Shown here piece after piece: positions 4,660 to 6,618 of a DNA stretch of 6,618 nucleotides. The stretch covers positions 1 through 6,618 of the forward strand of contig DMCR01000152.1 in the NCBI GenBank assembly GCA_003445735.1, given 5' to 3'. The position numbers and the translations under genes were made by a program. The notes beneath the pieces are model-generated. The model searched no databases, had not been told where the DNA came from, and saw nothing but the letters and a program-made list of their open reading frames with translations. Within the stretch, counting starts at the first letter, position 1. The number at the start of each line of letters is the position of its first letter. The stretch is from Cryomorphaceae bacterium. Its GTDB lineage: Bacteria; Bacteroidota; Bacteroidia; Flavobacteriales; Schleiferiaceae.

Positions 4660-5856
4660 CAATAAGCTATCATTCGAGAACGGAAGGTCGAAATGCTCGC
4701 CTAAATGGCCCTTGGTCAGCAGCCCCTTGTACATATACAGTCCCGCCCGAACATTCAAGTCGTAGTGCAAACAATCTTCCACACCCCCGCTGTCGGCCAC
4801 CTGCTGCAGCAATGGCCCAACAATATTGCTCATTGCAATCGTCGCAGTATGCCCCACGGCACTGGCCATATTTGGCACCATATAGTGAATGACCCCAAAT
4901 TTCTCAAAGGTCGGCGCATCGTGCGTCGTCAGCTCAGATGTCTCAAAACACCCGCCGCTATCAATGCTAATATCAATAATCACACTGTTAGGCTCCATCG
5001 CCAAAATCATATCCTCGGTCACCACCATCGGCGTTCTACCATCCACGGGTCTTAGTGCTCCAATGACAATATCCGCCTTCATCAATCGCTTCGACACAAC
5101 CAAATCCTGAATAACCTCAGTCCCAACGACACTTCCGAACATCTCTTGAGCATCGCGCAATCTGTTGATATTGCTGTCCATCAGGATAACCTGAGCCCCC
5201 ATACCTTGTGCCGCGCGCACGGCTGAGAGGCCGGCGACGCCGGCGCCTAGCACCACAACACGGGCAGGCAACACGCCGGGAATGGGGCCCATGAGTTTAC
5301 CTTTACGCGAGCCGTGGGCGCCGTCCGCGAGTAGGCTTGCACCTACGTGCGTGGCCATCTGCCCCGCAATCTCACTCATGGCCATTCGCAAGGCACTTTG
5401 ATCTTCAGAATTACGTACTTCCTCGAGGGCGAGTGCGGTGATTTTTTTATCTGCGAGCGCCTTGAAATAGGCGCGATCGCGTGTGCGCAGTTGGAGCGCA
5501 CTGATCAGGGTTTGATTGCCCTTCATGAGCGCGATTTCAGCGGGCGTGGGTGGCGCAACCTTGGCCACGATGGCACATTGGAAGATAGTACCAGTGTCGG
5601 AGATGATCTCCGCCCCGGCATCTGCGTACATGCGATCCGTGAACCCCGCCAATTCCCCCGCGCCTTCTTCCACCATAATAGTATGACCGGAGCGGGTTAG
5701 GATTTGTACAGATTCAGGGGTAAGCAGGATGCGGTGCTCATTCATTTCGCGCTCCTTAGGAAGCCCTATATGCAAGTTCATGCTCTTGGTGTCGACCGCC
5801 AATCGCTCCTCTTGTGTTGCCCAGGCCGTTTCAGACCAGCTGATGTAATCACTCAT
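4645..5856 (-). CDS. ald: Alanine dehydrogenase / PntA-like family protein
   Basis: The 403-residue product has the two-domain AlaDH/PNT architecture. The family enzyme interconverts L-alanine and pyruvate plus ammonia with NAD(H). Visible features: an N-terminal extension of about 27 residues before LHIGLPKE, substrate-site Arg42 (NEHRILLTP) and Lys99 (VAKVAPP), MSEIAGQMATHVGA (160-173), the Rossmann turn LGAGVAGLSAVRAA with acidic Asp227 (LMDSN) that favours NAD over NADP, and IDISIDSGGCFETS with Asp299, followed by HYMVPNM. By my alignment to the M. tuberculosis enzyme, the catalytic His96 position is Gln122 (LISALQLR). The same change is, as I recall, usual in Bacteroidota homologues, so the substrate deserves caution. 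The ATG at 5856 is preferred over M26 at 5781 because relatives have a similar extension. The first eight bases overlap tsaE, implying translational coupling. Confidence 0.88.
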   Translation of the reverse strand: MSDYISWSETAWATQEERLAVDTKSMNLHIGLPKEREMNEHRILLTPESVQILTRSGHTIMVEEGAGELAGFTDRMYADAGAEIISDTGTIFQCAIVAKVAPPTPAEIALMKGNQTLISALQLRTRDRAYFKALADKKITALALEEVRNSEDQSALRMAMSEIAGQMATHVGASLLADGAHGSRKGKLMGPIPGVLPARVVVLGAGVAGLSAVRAAQGMGAQVILMDSNINRLRDAQEMFGSVVGTEVIQDLVVSKRLMKADIVIGALRPVDGRTPMVVTEDMILAMEPNSVIIDISIDSGGCFETSELTTHDAPTFEKFGVIHYMVPNMASAVGHTATIAMSNIVGPLLQQVADSGGVEDCLHYDLNVRAGLYMYKGLLTKGHLGEHFDLPFSNDSLLFGAL

Positions 5857-6322
5857 AGTTCCACGCTATTTTTTGTGTGCTGAGGCTGGGGTAAAAATGC
5901 ACATTACGCTGTCCGGACGATGTAACCGCGAGGTACACCACCCCAACAGTGTAGGGTAATAAAGATCGTACTTTTTCTCCCCATTCGATCCACATCGGGC
6001 ACTCATCTTCGAGATATTCTTCCAAACCAACGTCATAGGCCTCCACTTCCGAGGTTAACCGGTAGGCATCAAGGTGGTAGAACCTCCCCTTTGGACCATA
6101 GTGTTCTTCGATAAGCGCAAAGGTTGGTGAGGAACCGCGGTCTTCGCTGCCCCAGGACTCAAGCAAGGCATTACACAAGGTCGTCTTACCACTGCCCATA
6201 GGCGCTTCAAGAAGATTAACTTGATGTTCGGTATGATCGAGAATGTGCGCGGCGAGCGTTGGCAAATCTGCCAAGGTCACGGCCTCATAGCACCAATGAT
6301 CATTTTGGAACGTGAATCGCAT
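5849..6322 (-). CDS. tsaE: tRNA N6-threonylcarbamoyladenosine (t6A) factor TsaE, ATPase
   Basis: TsaE is the small cytoplasmic ATPase that works with TsaB and TsaD to attach threonylcarbamoyl to A37 of ANN-decoding tRNAs. The 157-residue length is usual. Motifs in order: the P-loop LLEAPMGSGKTTL (residues 37-49, Lys46, Thr47), GSSPTFALIEEHY (63-75, the TsaE SPTF signature), FYHLDAYRL (81-89, Asp85) and MWIEWGEKV (110-118, Glu113). The first glycine of the Walker A pattern appears to be Ala40. The ATG at 6322 gives a normal N-terminus and overlaps the 3' end of porX by 23 bases; the 3' end overlaps ald by 8 bases. That points to one porX-tsaE-ald transcript. A perfect inverted repeat and a possible -7 box lie immediately upstream of the ATG, so extra internal control is possible. 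Confidence 0.94.
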   Translation of the reverse strand: MRFTFQNDHWCYEAVTLADLPTLAAHILDHTEHQVNLLEAPMGSGKTTLCNALLESWGSEDRGSSPTFALIEEHYGPKGRFYHLDAYRLTSEVEAYDVGLEEYLEDECPMWIEWGEKVRSLLPYTVGVVYLAVTSSGQRNVHFYPSLSTQKIAWNYE

Positions 6323-6618
6323 AAGGAATTATCAATTCCTCCAAAGATACCCCACCGTGCTGATATGTGTTGCGGTAATACTGGGCAAAATGATTGAACC
6401 TGTTGGGGTACACATAGAAATAGTCCGTGAGGGCGAAGATGTATTCGTCCGCAATGTGCTGCTTCGGTAAACCCACAGATTCGGGATTCTTGATGACGAA
6501 GCTGTGTTTGGACGGGTAACTCATCCCATTGCCATTCTTATATCGCAGGTTGGTGGTGAGCTCCTTGGTACCAACCACTTTGGCGGGGCGCTGAACATTG
6601 ATGGTTCCATGGTCGGTA
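6300..6618 (-). CDS. porX: PorX response regulator with PglZ domain, C-terminal fragment
   Basis: The frame is open to the right edge of the window, leaving the last 105 complete codons. The fragment begins TDHGTINVQRPAKVVG, where the Asp-His pair is the metal-binding motif of the alkaline-phosphatase-like PglZ domain. It continues with TTNLRYKNGNGM, then DYFYVYPNRFNHFAQYYR, and closes with YQHGGVSLEELIIPYAIHVPK, where the His of QHGG is a further metal ligand. This ending is characteristic of PorX, which has an N-terminal receiver domain (outside the window) and a C-terminal PglZ phosphodiesterase domain. In Porphyromonas and Flavobacterium, PorX acts with a PorY-type sensor and the sigma factor SigP to control type IX secretion, and the PglZ domain is reported to cleave oligonucleotides. 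An internal GTG at 6578 is not the start. The stop codon lies inside tsaE. Confidence 0.93.
   Translation of the reverse strand, partial: TDHGTINVQRPAKVVGTKELTTNLRYKNGNGMSYPSKHSFVIKNPESVGLPKQHIADEYIFALTDYFYVYPNRFNHFAQYYRNTYQHGGVSLEELIIPYAIHVPK
6324..6340. repeat. Perfect inverted repeat directly upstream of the tsaE start
   Basis: AGGAATT-ATC-AATTCCT has seven-base perfect arms around three bases and ends one base from the tsaE ATG (6322-6320). On the tsaE mRNA it would form a hairpin whose stem includes part of an SD-like GGAGG (6342-6338). It also lies where transcription from the 6342-6349 box would start, so operator or translational control are both possible. It is made of porX codons for EELIIP, so coding constraint may explain it. 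Confidence 0.4.
6342..6349 (-). promoter_or_regulatory. Possible internal -7 box for tsaE-ald
   Basis: On the minus strand TATCTTTG (6349 to 6342) matches TAnnTTTG and lies 19 bases before the tsaE ATG, the same distance as at ProDH. It lies within porX codons and has no TTG at the -33 position, so it may be a chance match. If active, it would let tsaE and ald be transcribed without porX. Confidence 0.25.

Noticed and set aside
4705..5110. Plus-strand open frames opposite ald as real genes
   Set aside because: They are antisense shadows of a strongly conserved coding sequence, with no recognisable family or start signals.
5782..5856. A shorter Ald starting at the internal ATG at 5781
   Set aside because: The extension resembles that of Bacteroidota relatives and the longer frame gives a tight 8-base overlap with tsaE. 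The short form remains possible but less likely.
1..6618. A mobile element, CRISPR array, defence system or RNA gene
   Set aside because: I saw no transposase or integrase motifs, no spaced direct repeats, and no tRNA or rRNA signatures. The genes are core functions in tight arrangement.

Overview
This window looks like a compact chromosomal segment from a member of the Bacteroidota, most likely a Flavobacteriia/Flavobacteriales lineage with roughly half G+C by eye. The evidence is the end of a PorX-type response regulator (a regulator of the type IX secretion system, confined to this phylum), a Bacteroidota-style alanine dehydrogenase with a short N-terminal extension, a lipoprotein FKBP, and TAnnTTTG promoter -7 boxes in place of TATAAT. 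I see no mobile element, tRNA, rRNA, CRISPR array or phage gene. Genes fill nearly everything; the longest gene-free gap is 56 bases.

Layout from left to right. A minus-strand gene enters from the left edge: its first 83 codons encode a signal peptide followed by what looks like the start of a beta-propeller. It diverges from a plus-strand FKBP-type lipoprotein (293-742). Next comes a minus-strand shikimate pair, aroB (3002-1986) and aroA (1986-775), joined by a TAATG stop/start overlap. A short divergent promoter region separates aroB from a plus-strand proline dehydrogenase (3054-4220). That gene converges on a small membrane-anchored protein of unknown function (4588-4217), with both stop codons sharing one TTAA. 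On the right, three overlapping minus-strand genes run porX (partial, ends 6300), tsaE (6322-5849) and an alanine dehydrogenase-family gene (5856-4645).

Functionally the window mixes housekeeping tasks: aromatic amino acid precursor synthesis (aroB, aroA), proline and probably alanine oxidation (ProDH, Ald), tRNA t6A modification (TsaE), envelope protein folding (FKBP lipoprotein) and secretion/envelope signalling (PorX). I found no clearly new biological system. The most interesting signals are regulatory. Three starts (the left-edge gene, the FKBP gene and aroB) each have a TAnnTTTG or near-TAnnTTTG box exactly 4 bases before the start codon, which predicts leaderless or nearly leaderless mRNAs. 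Two others (ProDH and tsaE) have such a box exactly 19 bases before the start. Also notable are an FKBP with several replaced active-site residues and an alanine dehydrogenase homologue with Gln in place of the catalytic His.
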